Shown piece by piece: positions 37,201 through 44,936 of a stretch of DNA of 64,000 nucleotides. Under the pieces are notes generated by a model. That model saw only the letters and a program-made list of their open reading frames with translations, searched no databases and was not told the DNA's origin. How positions within the stretch are numbered: the stretch's first letter is position 1; each line of letters begins with the position of its first letter. The position numbers and the translations under genes are program-made. The DNA comes from Flavobacterium fragile (GTDB lineage: Bacteria > Bacteroidota > Bacteroidia > Flavobacteriales > Flavobacteriaceae), in NCBI RefSeq assembly GCF_023634865.1, contig NZ_JAMLJN010000001.1, positions 124,001 through 188,000 of the forward strand, given 5' to 3'.

Positions 37201-38462
37201 GTACTGTTTTACCAGGATATCTTCCAGGTTTAGGATTCTTTGGATCTTCTAAGCCCACATTAGGTTTCGTTTTTGGAAGTCAATCGGATGTAAGATATGA
37301 AGCTGCTAAAAATGGATGGTTGACTACATTTCCTGAATTTAACCAGAACTTTACTCAGGTACAAAATAAAAAGATAAACTTTACCGCTAAGGTTGATTTG
37401 TTTCCAGATTTAACGATAGATTTATCTGCAGATAGAACCTATGCTTATAATTTTTCTGAACAATATGATGTAACGGGAGGACAATATAATTCTCGTTCAC
37501 CTTATGATTTTGGTAATTTTAATATTTCAACAATATTAATAAAAACAGCATTTTCTCAAAGTGATGTTAATTTCTCTGAATCTTTCCAACAATTTAGAGA
37601 TAATAGATTAATCGTAGCCAATAGGTTGGCAGAAACTTATTATAATGGAACTACTTTCCCAAGAGATGCTGAAGGATATCCTGTAGGCTTTGGTAAAAAC
37701 AGTCAACAAGTTTTATTGCCAGCTTTTATTGCAGCATATTCAGGTCAAGGAGCTGAGAAAGTTTCAACAGGAGTGTTTAGAAGCACACCTTTGCCAAACT
37801 GGAATGTTAAATATACCGGATTAATGCGATATAAATGGTTTAAAGATAACTTCAAAACATTCTCCATTCAGCACGGTTATAAGGCTAGCTACAATATTAA
37901 TGCTTTTAGATCTAATTTAAATGCTTCGCCAGTTGATGCGAATGGGAATTTCTTTGCATCGAAAATTATATCTAATGTGAATCTTACAGAACATTTTAAT
38001 CCATTGATTAAAGTGGATATGACATTAAAGAATTCTTTTAAACTTTTAGCTGAAATTAAAAAAGAAAGAACTTTAAATATGAGTTTCGATAATAATTTGT
38101 TAACTGAAGTTAGTTCTTATGAATACATTTTTGGTCTTGGTTACAGAATTAAAGATGTAACTCTAAATTCCGCATTGGCAGATAATGTAAGTGGAGTAAT
38201 TAAGAGTGATATTAATATAAAAGCAGATTTCTCACTTCGTAAAAACAATACTATTGTTCGTTATTTAGATTATGACAACAACCAATTAGGTGGAGGGCAA
38301 GATTTGTGGTCGCTAAGATTAATGGCTGATTATTCTTTTAGTAAAAATCTTACAGCAATTTTCTTCTACGATCATCAGTTTTCAAAAGCAGTTATTTCAA
38401 CTTCATTCCCAATTACAAATATTAGAAGTGGATTTACATTGCGCTATACTTTTGGTAACTAA
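31242..38462 (+). CDS. sprA: SprA, type IX secretion outer-membrane translocon / gliding motility protein
   Basis: At 2406 residues this is the largest gene in the window. SprA (Sov in Porphyromonas) forms a 36-strand barrel, the outer-membrane channel through which type IX substrates leave the cell. A signal peptide (LHYCLALLFMLCSFSLQAQ) is present, and the family repeats Motility_SprA_N appear as SKFFESIFGSNTIDVKPTGS and similar segments. The C-terminus GFTLRYTFGN ends in an aromatic-rich strand as expected of a barrel. The start is TTG 31242, the only codon giving a complete signal peptide. Other T9SS genes (gld) are not here. It follows ruvA by four bases. Confidence 0.96.
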   Translation: MENTKTKVISKLHYCLALLFMLCSFSLQAQVDGEEKDTVKTGVDLGKLKMPNPVSVLDRYVYDAATDRYIYTSSVDGFNINYPLILTPKQYQELVLREQMRKYYQDKSAALDGKKAGSEAAKKDLLPKYYVNSKFFESIFGSNTIDVKPTGSVEIDLGVRFTKQDNPSFSPRNRKTTSFDFDQKISVGLQGKVGTRLNVNVNYDTQSTFAFQNLIKLEYTPTEDDILQKIEVGNVSFPLSNSLVRGAQSLFGVKTQLKFGKTTFTGVFSEQKSQTKSVTAQGGGTLQDFEIFALDYDADRHYFLSQYFRNNYDRALETFPYINSRVQINRIEVWITNKQNRVSTTDNNLRNIVALQDLGESLINGVLPQETVHINLGSNLNFFNVPANSPSNNANNKYDPNAIGSNYLNASIRDVSLASNGFNIVGGAAEGIDFAKLENARKLSPSEYTYHPQLGYISLNQKLANDEVLAVAYQYTIGSDVYQVGEFGTDGVDATNVSTGIPNSQALILKLLKSNLTVNEYQLAGVDYTMPTWNLMMKNIYQIPGAFQLQQEDFKLNILYTDPSPLNYITQAGVDALPSDVEQTPLLKVFNLDKLNYTNDPQEGGDGFFDFYPGLTVDTQRGKIIFPKVEPFGKHLFDKLDVSTLGEDYNQPLTYNSNQAKYVFRNLYRNTQAAALQESAKNKFQLKGRFKSTGGDGISIGAFNVPQGSVVVRAGGRILVEGVDYTVNYQMGKVNIVDPSLQASNTPIEVSVENNSVFGQQTRRFWGLNVEHKFNDKFLIGATVLNMSERPFTTKSNYGQESVNNTIFGLNTNFSTEVPFLTRLVNKLPNIDTDVPSNLSFRGEIAYLKPGASKTDQFNGEATTYIDDFEGSQTTIDMRSPQAWTLASVPLEGNFDGNPTTAEPPVDDLSIGNKRSKLSWYTIDPVFYVQTPTGVSDDDLSFNKTRRVFSRELYPVTDIAQGQSTVISTLDLSYFPKDRGPYNFNPSLTVNNQFSDTEAPDTWGGIMRAINSTNFEQSNVEYIQFWVMDPYFGNAGDRVDPNNTGKLVFNLGEISEDILRDGKKLYENGLPEVGSSQPTINSAWGKVPASQSLIYAFDTNEGNRAVQDAGFDGLTDTEEAAKFSNFASFPDPAADNYRFYLDADGDVVNRYKDYNGFEGNSPVNVTNNNRGNTTYPDVEDVNRDNTMNTINAYFKFEVPFQYYGDNIADVPVGQNYIADVRQTQNIELPNGEIGNARWILYKIPILEFTNANKVGPINDFRSIRFMRMYMTGFKDQVTLRFGALDLVRGEWRRFTGNFDELDTDPDDENTGFDVVSLNVQENGQRNPIRYVTPPGVVREQLYNNNTVINQNEQSLSLRVYDKLGGTTNGLEPNDSRAVFKNVSVDMRQFKKLRMFLHAEAVRENDLQDDELTAFIRFGNDFTDNFYQVEIPLKVSAYGSSTPEAVWPAENEIQLPLDLLTKLKILKLQNDPVITIEPNGIGYVEEELIGSSDNRLTLGIKGNPNIGLVRTLMIGIKNKTGDIQRGEVWFNELRMSDMDNQGGYAAIANLDTNLADFATVSATTRMSTIGFGSLEQGPNERSREDVFQYDIVTNVNVGKLLPKNWRVNLPFNYAVGEETITPKFDPFYQDIELNQLLDITSDATQRANIEQRAIDYTKRTSFNLIGVKKEKNPEKKSKIYDVENLTLSYSLNETEHHDYEIENLIDKQNRTSVDYAYAFQPKAVEPFKNTKLFKKSGYYKMLSDFNFNYLPSNISFSSNIIRQFNKQRFRLVDVQGIGLGDLYRRNYFFNYTYGFNYNLTKSLRLNYTASSNNIVRNYLDENNLPIDGLDIWDDYWNIGESNQHNQQLVVNYDLPINKIPLFSFVKSTYTYTGDYNWQRASDAFSTITGQDGNIYALGNTIQNANSHKLNTSLNMDTFYKYIGLTKTKRIKNNKANASKDKNAIPKPGQQVTAPRNNISNERSVFMTGLIGVITSVKNIQINYNENNGTVLPGYLPGLGFFGSSKPTLGFVFGSQSDVRYEAAKNGWLTTFPEFNQNFTQVQNKKINFTAKVDLFPDLTIDLSADRTYAYNFSEQYDVTGGQYNSRSPYDFGNFNISTILIKTAFSQSDVNFSESFQQFRDNRLIVANRLAETYYNGTTFPRDAEGYPVGFGKNSQQVLLPAFIAAYSGQGAEKVSTGVFRSTPLPNWNVKYTGLMRYKWFKDNFKTFSIQHGYKASYNINAFRSNLNASPVDANGNFFASKIISNVNLTEHFNPLIKVDMTLKNSFKLLAEIKKERTLNMSFDNNLLTEVSSYEYIFGLGYRIKDVTLNSALADNVSGVIKSDINIKADFSLRKNNTIVRYLDYDNNQLGGGQDLWSLRLMADYSFSKNLTAIFFYDHQFSKAVISTSFPITNIRSGFTLRYTFGN

Positions 38463-38550
38463 CATGAATAACCAATCAAATGGTGGTTTTACATTTTCGA
38501 AATTTGCTAAAAAATAACAAAAACCTTTTTTAAAATTCAATTAATACAAT

Positions 38551-38558
38551 TACATTTG
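38551..38558 (+). promoter_or_regulatory. Candidate -7 element of gcvH
   Basis: A perfect TACATTTG, 24 bases before the gcvH ATG, within the 120-base gap after sprA. Confidence 0.5.
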
Positions 38559-38582
38559 TACAACACAAAATTTTAATATATC

Positions 38583-38963
38583 ATGAATATACCAGCTAAT
38601 TTAAAATACACTAAAGACCACGAATGGGTTTCAATAGATGGAGATGTAGCCACAGTAGGAATTACAGATTTTGCTCAAAAAGAATTGGGAGACATCGTTT
38701 ATGTTGAAGTTGAAACATTAGATCAAACTTTAAGTAAAGACGAAGTTTTCGGAACTGTTGAAGCTGTTAAAACTGTTTCAGATTTGTTTTTACCGTTATC
38801 AGGTGAAATTATTGAATTTAATGATAATTTAGAATCAACTCCTGAAAATGTAAACTCTGATCCTTATGGAGATGGCTGGATGGTAAAAGTGAAAATTTCT
38901 GATGCTTCTGAAATTGACACATTATTATCAAGTGAAGATTATAAAGCACTTATTGGAGCGTAA
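38583..38963 (+). CDS. gcvH: Glycine cleavage system H protein
   Basis: GcvH is the lipoylated carrier that shuttles the aminomethyl group between the P, T and L proteins. The lipoyl lysine is K63 in [12 protein letters not shown]. The N-terminus has [10 protein letters not shown] and the C-terminus [11 protein letters not shown], both family signatures. Full length at 126 aa. None of gcvT, gcvP or lpdA is near. The VanZ-like gene overlaps its 3' end. Confidence 0.96.
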   Translation: MNIPANLKYTKDHEWVSIDGDVATVGITDFAQKELGDIVYVEVETLDQTLSKDEVFGTVEAVKTVSDLFLPLSGEIIEFNDNLESTPENVNSDPYGDGWMVKVKISDASEIDTLLSSEDYKALIGA

Positions 38964-39303
38964 TTTTATCTTAGCTTTAATTTGGACGTTGTTTATTGCG
39001 GTTTCAAGTTTAATTAGTTCTGATAAAATTTCTGATGTTCAAATAACAATTAACGATAAGATTATACATTTCTTGTTTTATTTTTTATTTGTACTTCTTT
39101 GGAGTTTTGCTCTTAATAATTCTATATCCAAACTCAAGATTGATTTGGCGATTCTTTTTTCTGCTGTATTTTATGGTATAATTATGGAAGTTTTACAAAG
39201 TATATTTACCAGTACTAGACAAGCAGATTTATATGATGTAATAGCAAATTCTATTGGAGCGGTAACAGGTTTAGTTTTGTTTCGCTTAATTAGAAAAAGC
39301 TAA
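38953..39303 (+). CDS. VanZ-like small membrane protein
   Basis: A 117-aa protein with four hydrophobic helices and the VanZ-like pattern: [19 protein letters not shown], then [19 protein letters not shown] and a closing [19 protein letters not shown]. VanZ proteins are membrane proteins of unclear action, some giving teicoplanin resistance. TTG 38953, which overlaps the gcvH stop by 11 bases, gives the natural N-terminus. An ATG at 38902 would overlap gcvH by 62 bases and add an unlikely 17 residues. Cotranscribed with gcvH. Confidence 0.75.
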   Translation: MERNFILALIWTLFIAVSSLISSDKISDVQITINDKIIHFLFYFLFVLLWSFALNNSISKLKIDLAILFSAVFYGIIMEVLQSIFTSTRQADLYDVIANSIGAVTGLVLFRLIRKS

Positions 39304-39393
39304 ATGTAAATCATCTATAAAATAGTTAATTTAAATTTCTTAAATTAAAACTTTTGAATTTTTAAATCATTAACAATAAAATATTATTCTTTT

Positions 39394-39420
39394 AAAAGTC
39401 CCATTTCGGTGGGATTTTTT
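39394..39420 (+). terminator. Terminator after gcvH-vanZ
   Basis: Stem AAGTCCCAT with GTGGGATTT closed by a TTCG tetraloop, followed by T residues. Confidence 0.8.
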
Positions 39421-39450
39421 TATTTTTACACATTATAATTCGAAGCGAAA

Positions 39451-40194
39451 ATGAACATCAAACAATATTTAGATTCAACTTATCTTAAAACCGCTGAACA
39501 AGCGAATCTTTCAGAGCAAGAAAACACAGAAATAGTAAAGAATTGTATTCAAGAAGCTATTGATAATGACTTTAAGTTGATCATGATTCGTCCTGATAAA
39601 GTTACTTTGGCAAAAAAAATGATTGATGAAGCAAATTCAAAATTAACTATTGGAACCGTTATCGATTTTCCATTAGGCAACGGAACTTTAGAAGAGAAAT
39701 TGGCTGAAGCTAAAGAAGCTATAGAAAACGGTGTTGATGATTTGGATTTTGTAGTTGATTATGAGGCTTTTAAAAGAGGTGAGATTGATATTGTAAAAAA
39801 ACAAGTTTTTGAAGGAACTAAATTAGGCTTGGCACATCACAAAATCGTAAAATGGATAATTGAAGTTGCGGCTTTAGATAATCATCAAATTGTACAATTA
39901 TCTGCGCTAATTAAAAATGTGGTGATAGCGAATTTTGATGAAAATGATTATGAAAGAGTTTTTGTGAAATCTTCAACTGGTTTTTATAAAACTCCAGAAG
40001 GCGTACCAAACGGAGCGACCGTTCCAACAATCAAATTAATGCTTGAAAATTCTTGTCCGTTACCAGTCAAAGCTGCTGGTGGTGTTCGAACCTATGAAGA
40101 AGCTGTTGAAATGATTCAATTGGGTGTAAAACGAATTGGTACTTCTGCCGCAAAAGCCATTGCAAATGGTGAAATTTCAAATAGCGATTACTAA
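39451..40194 (+). CDS. deoC: Deoxyribose-phosphate aldolase
   Basis: DeoC splits 2-deoxyribose 5-phosphate into glyceraldehyde 3-phosphate and acetaldehyde. The Schiff-base lysine is K173 in VFVKSSTGF, and the partner lysine is K207 in PVKAAGGVRT. The start has LDSTYLK, and DFPLGN sits in the middle. Full length at 247 aa. It ends ten bases before the remB start, so the two are probably cotranscribed, though their functions are unrelated. Confidence 0.95.
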   Translation: MNIKQYLDSTYLKTAEQANLSEQENTEIVKNCIQEAIDNDFKLIMIRPDKVTLAKKMIDEANSKLTIGTVIDFPLGNGTLEEKLAEAKEAIENGVDDLDFVVDYEAFKRGEIDIVKKQVFEGTKLGLAHHKIVKWIIEVAALDNHQIVQLSALIKNVVIANFDENDYERVFVKSSTGFYKTPEGVPNGATVPTIKLMLENSCPLPVKAAGGVRTYEEAVEMIQLGVKRIGTSAAKAIANGEISNSDY

Positions 40195-40204
40195 AAATAA
40201 CCAT

Positions 40205-42307
40205 ATGAAAAAGTTTTTCAGTTTATTTTTTTTAGTGTTAAGTGGTGTTATTATTGGACAAAATTCAAGCGAACAATTTCCAAAATTTCCAGATTGTGTT
40301 AACGCAATGGGGAACCAACAAGAATCTTGTTTTTATAATACTCTACAGAATTATTTTTACAATAATTTTAAAGTACCGCAAGAACTTTTGGCTAAAAATT
40401 ATGAGGGTACTATAATTGCTGTTTTTGAAGTGGATACAATAGGTGCTTTCAAAGTTTTATATACAGATGCCACACACGAATCGCTTAAAAAAGAATCAAA
40501 TCGTGTTTTTGAATCTTTACCAAAAGTAACTCCGGCTACTTTCTCAGGAAGACCAACATATACCAAATTCTCAATTAAGATTAACATACCTTTAGTGGCT
40601 CCAATTTCACATGAAGAAAATGAGGCAACTAAATATGCTAAAACCAATACAACACTGATCGATAACAAAAAAGAACTATCGGAATACGATGATATTGTTT
40701 ATAAGCCTTTTGAAAATCCACAATTCAAGAGTTCGGGAGTTCTGCCTTTTTCTCATCAAAACTATGGTGTTTTTGAAGCTTTGATGAATCAAGTAGGCGC
40801 AAATAATCACACGGCATCAAAACCGTATTCGTATGATGAAGTAGCTAAATATTATGATTTTGAAACTGTGAACAAAGCTTTTTTAAAGCAAAAAGAATCA
40901 TGGTGGGGAAGAAAATTGTGGAATGAAAATTTAGTGGCGATTCAAGGTGAAGAATATTGGTTTACCTTAAATCCAATTTTTGATTTTAGAGTTGGGAAAG
41001 ACACAGAAAGTGAAGCTTCCAATACTTTTGTCAACACAAGAGGGGTTGTATTTAATGGAGGTTTAGGAAAACATCTTACGTTTTCAACTTCCATTTTTGA
41101 AAGTCAAGGGCGTTTTGCGGATTATTACAACGCCTATGCAGAAAGTATTCGACCATCTGGAGGAAATCCTGCCATTATTCCAGGTATTGGTATTGCGAAA
41201 CGTTTCAAAGAAGATGCTTACGATTTTCCATTAGCAGAAGCAAATATTAAATACAAACCAAATCAATTTATCGACCTTCAATTAGGGTATGGTAGAAATT
41301 TCTTAGGAGATGGTTATCGTTCTTTGTTGCAAAGTGATGGTGCAAGTCCGTACCCATTTTTTAAAATCAATACGACGTTTTGGAAAATCAAATATACCAA
41401 TACCTACATGTGGTTGAAAGATGTTCGTGATGCTGCAACCATAGACGGAACATATGGAACAAAATACATGGCAAGTCATTATTTGAGTTGGAATGTAACC
41501 AAAAAATGGAATTTAGGTTTCTTTGAAAATGTGGTTTGGACGAATACTAACGAAAGAGGTTTCGACTTCAATTTCGTAAACCCATTGATTTTTTACAGAG
41601 CGGTTGAATTTGGTTCATCTTCTAAAACTGGTAATGCTTTACTAGGTTTGGCTTCTAAATACAAATGGAATAATAGCGTTAATTTTTACGGACAATTTTT
41701 AATTGACGAATTTGCTATTGGCGATGTAAGAGAAAGTAATCAAAGTTGGAGAAATAAATTTGCTTACCAAATTGGAGTAAAATATTACGACGCTTTCAAA
41801 GTGAAAAATTTATTACTTCAAGTGGAGTACAACCAAGTACGTCCTTATGTGTATTCGCATAGTAATCCTATTACCAATTATGGTCACAACAATCAAAGTA
41901 TGGGACACATGTGGGGAGCTAATTTTAGAGAATTTATTGCTATTGCTCGTTATTACAAAGGAAGATACTTTGCGGATGCTAAATTTATTTACGGCCAACG
42001 CGGATTTGATTTCAATAATGGAACGGATAACTTTAATTACGGAGGAAATATCTATTTAGATTACGATGAAAATCGCCCATACGACACAGGAGTTTCAATT
42101 GCACAAGGAAATAAAACAACCGTTATGATTGCCGATTTACAAGTAGGGTATTTGGTGAATCCAGCACATAATTTAAAGGTTTTTGGAAATGTAATGTTCC
42201 GAAATTTTGATCCAACAGCGGTAACAGCTTCAACAGTTCAATCTAATACTACATGGTTTTCTATTGGACTAAGAAGCGATTTATTCAATTGGTATTTTGA
42301 TTATTAG
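40205..42307 (+). CDS. remB: RemB-like outer-membrane gliding motility protein
   Basis: A signal peptide (FFSLFFLVLSGVIIGQ) leads to a domain (about 28-132) that looks like a TonB C-terminal domain: FPKFPDCVN, ESCFYNTLQNYFYNNF, GTIIAVFEVDTIGAF, LPKVTPATFSGRPTYTKFSI. From about 200 on it is beta-strand-rich with aromatic, glycine-rich strands (YKPNQFIDLQLGYGRNFLG, GLRSDLFNWYFDY) typical of an outer-membrane barrel. The protein resembles flavobacterial RemB, linked to gliding, from which the symbol comes. ATG 40205 was chosen for the signal. The call is from recognition; I cannot exclude a relative of unknown function. Confidence 0.7.
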   Translation: MKKFFSLFFLVLSGVIIGQNSSEQFPKFPDCVNAMGNQQESCFYNTLQNYFYNNFKVPQELLAKNYEGTIIAVFEVDTIGAFKVLYTDATHESLKKESNRVFESLPKVTPATFSGRPTYTKFSIKINIPLVAPISHEENEATKYAKTNTTLIDNKKELSEYDDIVYKPFENPQFKSSGVLPFSHQNYGVFEALMNQVGANNHTASKPYSYDEVAKYYDFETVNKAFLKQKESWWGRKLWNENLVAIQGEEYWFTLNPIFDFRVGKDTESEASNTFVNTRGVVFNGGLGKHLTFSTSIFESQGRFADYYNAYAESIRPSGGNPAIIPGIGIAKRFKEDAYDFPLAEANIKYKPNQFIDLQLGYGRNFLGDGYRSLLQSDGASPYPFFKINTTFWKIKYTNTYMWLKDVRDAATIDGTYGTKYMASHYLSWNVTKKWNLGFFENVVWTNTNERGFDFNFVNPLIFYRAVEFGSSSKTGNALLGLASKYKWNNSVNFYGQFLIDEFAIGDVRESNQSWRNKFAYQIGVKYYDAFKVKNLLLQVEYNQVRPYVYSHSNPITNYGHNNQSMGHMWGANFREFIAIARYYKGRYFADAKFIYGQRGFDFNNGTDNFNYGGNIYLDYDENRPYDTGVSIAQGNKTTVMIADLQVGYLVNPAHNLKVFGNVMFRNFDPTAVTASTVQSNTTWFSIGLRSDLFNWYFDY

Positions 42308-42360
42308 TAGATTTAACTAATTTCTGTAGTTTGTTAAAAGGAAATCAATAATCTTATTTG

Positions 42361-42368
42361 TATCTTTG
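42361..42368 (+). promoter_or_regulatory. Candidate -7 element upstream of heme O synthase
   Basis: TATCTTTG matches TAnnTTTG, 29 bases before the TTG start of the next gene. Confidence 0.45.
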
Positions 42369-42397
42369 CGCCCAATTTCACAGCGAAAAACACAAAA

Positions 42398-43300
42398 TTG
42401 GACACGAATACACAACCTCAAATTAAAAAATCTCTTTACAAAGACTTTGTAGAAATTACAAAGGCACGTTTATCTATTAGTGTAGTGGTTTCTACTATTG
42501 CAGGATATTTGTTGGGATTTAACGAGGAACAGCCTTTTCAATGGTTGGTTTTATTATTGTTGGTTGTTGGTGGTTATTGTATGGTGGGAGCTTCTAATGT
42601 TTTCAATCAAATCATAGAAATTGAATTAGACGCAAAAATGGATCGAACTAAAAATCGTCCATTACCATCGGGAAGTATCTCTAAACAAAAGGCATTTATT
42701 TTAGGTTGCGTTTTAACTATTTTAGGGTTGATTATTTTATACAATGTAAATCCTAAAACCGCCATGTTTGGTGCTATTTCGATTTTCATGTACGTGAGTT
42801 TATACACTCCTTTAAAAACAGTAACACCTCTTTCGGTATTTGTTGGAGCTTTTCCAGGGGCTATTCCTTTTATGTTAGGCTGGGTTGCAGCAACAGGCTA
42901 TTTCGGAATAGAAGCAGGAACTTTGTTTATCATTCAATTCTTCTGGCAATTTCCACATTTTTGGGCTATTGGTTGGTTCTTATATGACGATTACAAAAAG
43001 GCTGGTTTTTTTATGTTGCCAACAGGGGAACGCGATAAGAAAACAGCTCTTCAGACCATATTATATACCATTTGGATGATTTTAGCCTCAATAATTCCGG
43101 CTTTTGGGTTTACAGGTGATTTGTTTTTATCTAAAGTTGCGGCTGTAATTGTTTTATTGTTAGGATTGTGGATGTTGTTTTATGCGGTTCAATTACATAA
43201 AAAGATGGATGCCCAAGCGGCAAGAAAACTAATGATAGTAAGTGTTTCGTATATTTCCTTATTGCAAATAGTGTATGTTATAGATAAATTTTTACGATAG
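42398..43300 (+). CDS. cyoE: Protoheme IX farnesyltransferase (heme O synthase)
   Basis: This enzyme attaches farnesyl to haem b, giving haem O, the precursor of the haem A used by the aa3 oxidase. Motifs: KARLSISVVVSTIAGYLLG, the first Asp-rich motif NQIIEIELDAKMDRTKNRP and the second DDYKKAGFFMLPTGERD. Seven to nine membrane helices are seen. The start is TTG 42398, since no earlier ATG fits. It begins the second respiratory locus, with the subunit III gene two bases behind. Heme A synthase is not visible in the window. Confidence 0.95.
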   Translation: MDTNTQPQIKKSLYKDFVEITKARLSISVVVSTIAGYLLGFNEEQPFQWLVLLLLVVGGYCMVGASNVFNQIIEIELDAKMDRTKNRPLPSGSISKQKAFILGCVLTILGLIILYNVNPKTAMFGAISIFMYVSLYTPLKTVTPLSVFVGAFPGAIPFMLGWVAATGYFGIEAGTLFIIQFFWQFPHFWAIGWFLYDDYKKAGFFMLPTGERDKKTALQTILYTIWMILASIIPAFGFTGDLFLSKVAAVIVLLLGLWMLFYAVQLHKKMDAQAARKLMIVSVSYISLLQIVYVIDKFLR

Positions 43301-43302
43301 TT

Positions 43303-43890
43303 ATGGAAAATAGAATGACTTTTGAAGAAGAACAAGCTCGCAAAGGCAGAACCTACAAAATGCTACTTTGGTTTGGTATGATTAGTATTTGTATGATTTT
43401 TGCTGGATTAACAAGTGCTTATGTAGTAAGCAAGTCAAGACCAGATTGGTTAAAAGATTTTGTATTGCCCTCTGCATTCGTTATCAGTACGGTAGCAATG
43501 TTGGTGAGTAGTTTTACTTTTTATTTAGCTTTACAAGCGACAAAAAAAGACAATAGAAATGGTGCTACTGTCTTTTTATTGATTACTTTAGCGCTTGGAA
43601 TTGCATTTATTGCATTACAATTTAAAGGATTTGGTCAAGTTATCGAAAACGGTTATTTCTTTACAGGAAGTGAAAGTAATGTAACTACTTCATTTTTGTA
43701 TATTGCTGTTTTGGTTCACATTGCGCACCTTTTAGGAGGTATTATATCGCTTTTAGTGGTAATTTATAATCATTATAAACAAAAATACAATTCGACTCAA
43801 ACCCTTGGTATTGAGCTAAGTGCGATGTATTGGCACTTTATGGATTTTATTTGGGTTTATTTGTTTTTATTTTTCTATTTTTTCAAATAG
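43303..43890 (+). CDS. Cytochrome c oxidase subunit III, first copy
   Basis: A 195-aa subunit III protein with five helices: MLLWFGMISICMIFAGLTSAYVV, LVSSFTFYLALQATK, and GIIS / DFIWVYLFLFFYFF near the end. The C-terminal helix with ELSAMYWHFMDFIWVYL is the subunit III signature. It has no catalytic cofactor and stabilises subunit I. It is tightly linked to cyoE (2-base gap). Paired with the larger copy 45 bases downstream. Confidence 0.93.
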   Translation: MENRMTFEEEQARKGRTYKMLLWFGMISICMIFAGLTSAYVVSKSRPDWLKDFVLPSAFVISTVAMLVSSFTFYLALQATKKDNRNGATVFLLITLALGIAFIALQFKGFGQVIENGYFFTGSESNVTTSFLYIAVLVHIAHLLGGIISLLVVIYNHYKQKYNSTQTLGIELSAMYWHFMDFIWVYLFLFFYFFK

Positions 43891-43901
43891 AAAAAAAATA
43901 A

Positions 43902-43909
43902 TAAATTTG
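43902..43909 (+). promoter_or_regulatory. Candidate internal promoter element before the second subunit III
   Basis: TAAATTTG matches TAnnTTTG in the 45-base gap between the two subunit III genes. It may allow extra transcription of the downstream genes. Confidence 0.3.
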
Positions 43910-43935
43910 GGAACTTTTTAACAATTAAAAAATTT

Positions 43936-44916
43936 ATGGGAGCGACAGTTATTACAGACGAACACGCTTTAGATGGAGGTCCAGGACCATTAGGAACAAC
44001 CTATGGTAAAATGATGATGTGGTATTTCATCTTGTCAGATGCTTTAACTTTTACAGGTTTCTTAGCGGCGTATGGTTTTTCAAGATTTAAATTTATTGAA
44101 ACATGGCCTATTGCTGATGAGGTTTTTAACCACTTTCCATTTTTACATGGTGTAAACGCGCCAATGTATTATGTAGCGTTAATGACTTTTATCTTAATTT
44201 TCTCTTCGGTTACTATGGTTTTAGCTGTTGATGCAGGTCATCACTTAAAAAAATCTAAAGTAGCATTTTACATGTTTTTAACTATCATTGGTGGTTTTAT
44301 CTTCTTGGGTTCTCAGGCTTGGGAATGGAAAAACTTCATTAAAGGAGAATATGGTGCAGTAGAAACTAATGGAGGTTCAATCTTACAGTTTGTTAAAAAA
44401 CAAGAAGATGGAACTTACAAAAGAGTGGCTTTAGCAGATTTTGCTCTTACTTTACCTGAATCTAGAGAACAATTAGATAGAAATGATGGAGTTTGGTTTA
44501 TGAAAGAATCGACTCTTCCAACATATTCTGTTAATGAAGTAGTTCAAGGTTTTAAAGCTGACGAATCTATTTTAGTTCGTTCAGAGTTCATTAATGCTGA
44601 AAAACACAAAACGGTTCTATCAAGGGAAGAATCATTAAAGAAATTACAAGATGCCAAATATGTAGTAGAAGGAGCTAATCTAGTTAGAAATGAATACGGT
44701 CATAAATTATTTGCTAACTTTTTCTTCTTTATTACAGGTTTCCATGGATTCCACGTATTTACTGGGGTGTTGATTAACATCATCATTTTCTTTAATGTTT
44801 TATTAGGCACTTACGAGAAAAGAAAAAGCTACGAAATGGTTGAAAAAGTTGGATTATACTGGCACTTTGTCGATTTAGTGTGGGTATTTGTATTTACTTT
44901 CTTCTACTTAGTATAA
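43936..44916 (+). CDS. Cytochrome c oxidase subunit III, second copy with large insertion
   Basis: Subunit III by its helices and the closing GLYWHFVDLVWVFVFTFF signature, but 326 aa long. About 110 residues of soluble sequence (about 138-250, from WEWKNFIKGEYGAVET to YGHKLFANFFFF) are inserted between membrane helices. The FHGFHVFTGVL helix then resumes the fold. This insertion is absent from the first copy. Its position suggests a domain outside the membrane of unknown function. It is followed 20 bases on by subunit IV. Confidence 0.93.
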   Translation: MGATVITDEHALDGGPGPLGTTYGKMMMWYFILSDALTFTGFLAAYGFSRFKFIETWPIADEVFNHFPFLHGVNAPMYYVALMTFILIFSSVTMVLAVDAGHHLKKSKVAFYMFLTIIGGFIFLGSQAWEWKNFIKGEYGAVETNGGSILQFVKKQEDGTYKRVALADFALTLPESREQLDRNDGVWFMKESTLPTYSVNEVVQGFKADESILVRSEFINAEKHKTVLSREESLKKLQDAKYVVEGANLVRNEYGHKLFANFFFFITGFHGFHVFTGVLINIIIFFNVLLGTYEKRKSYEMVEKVGLYWHFVDLVWVFVFTFFYLV

Positions 44917-44936
44917 CAATAAAATAAAAGTATATC

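Noticed and set aside
38464..38495. Weak inverted repeat after sprA (ACCA with TGGT)
   Set aside because: The stem is too short and the T run is weak, so I do not call it a terminator.
38902..38952. Upstream ATG for the VanZ-like gene
   Set aside because: It would overlap gcvH by 62 bases; TTG 38953 gives the expected N-terminus.
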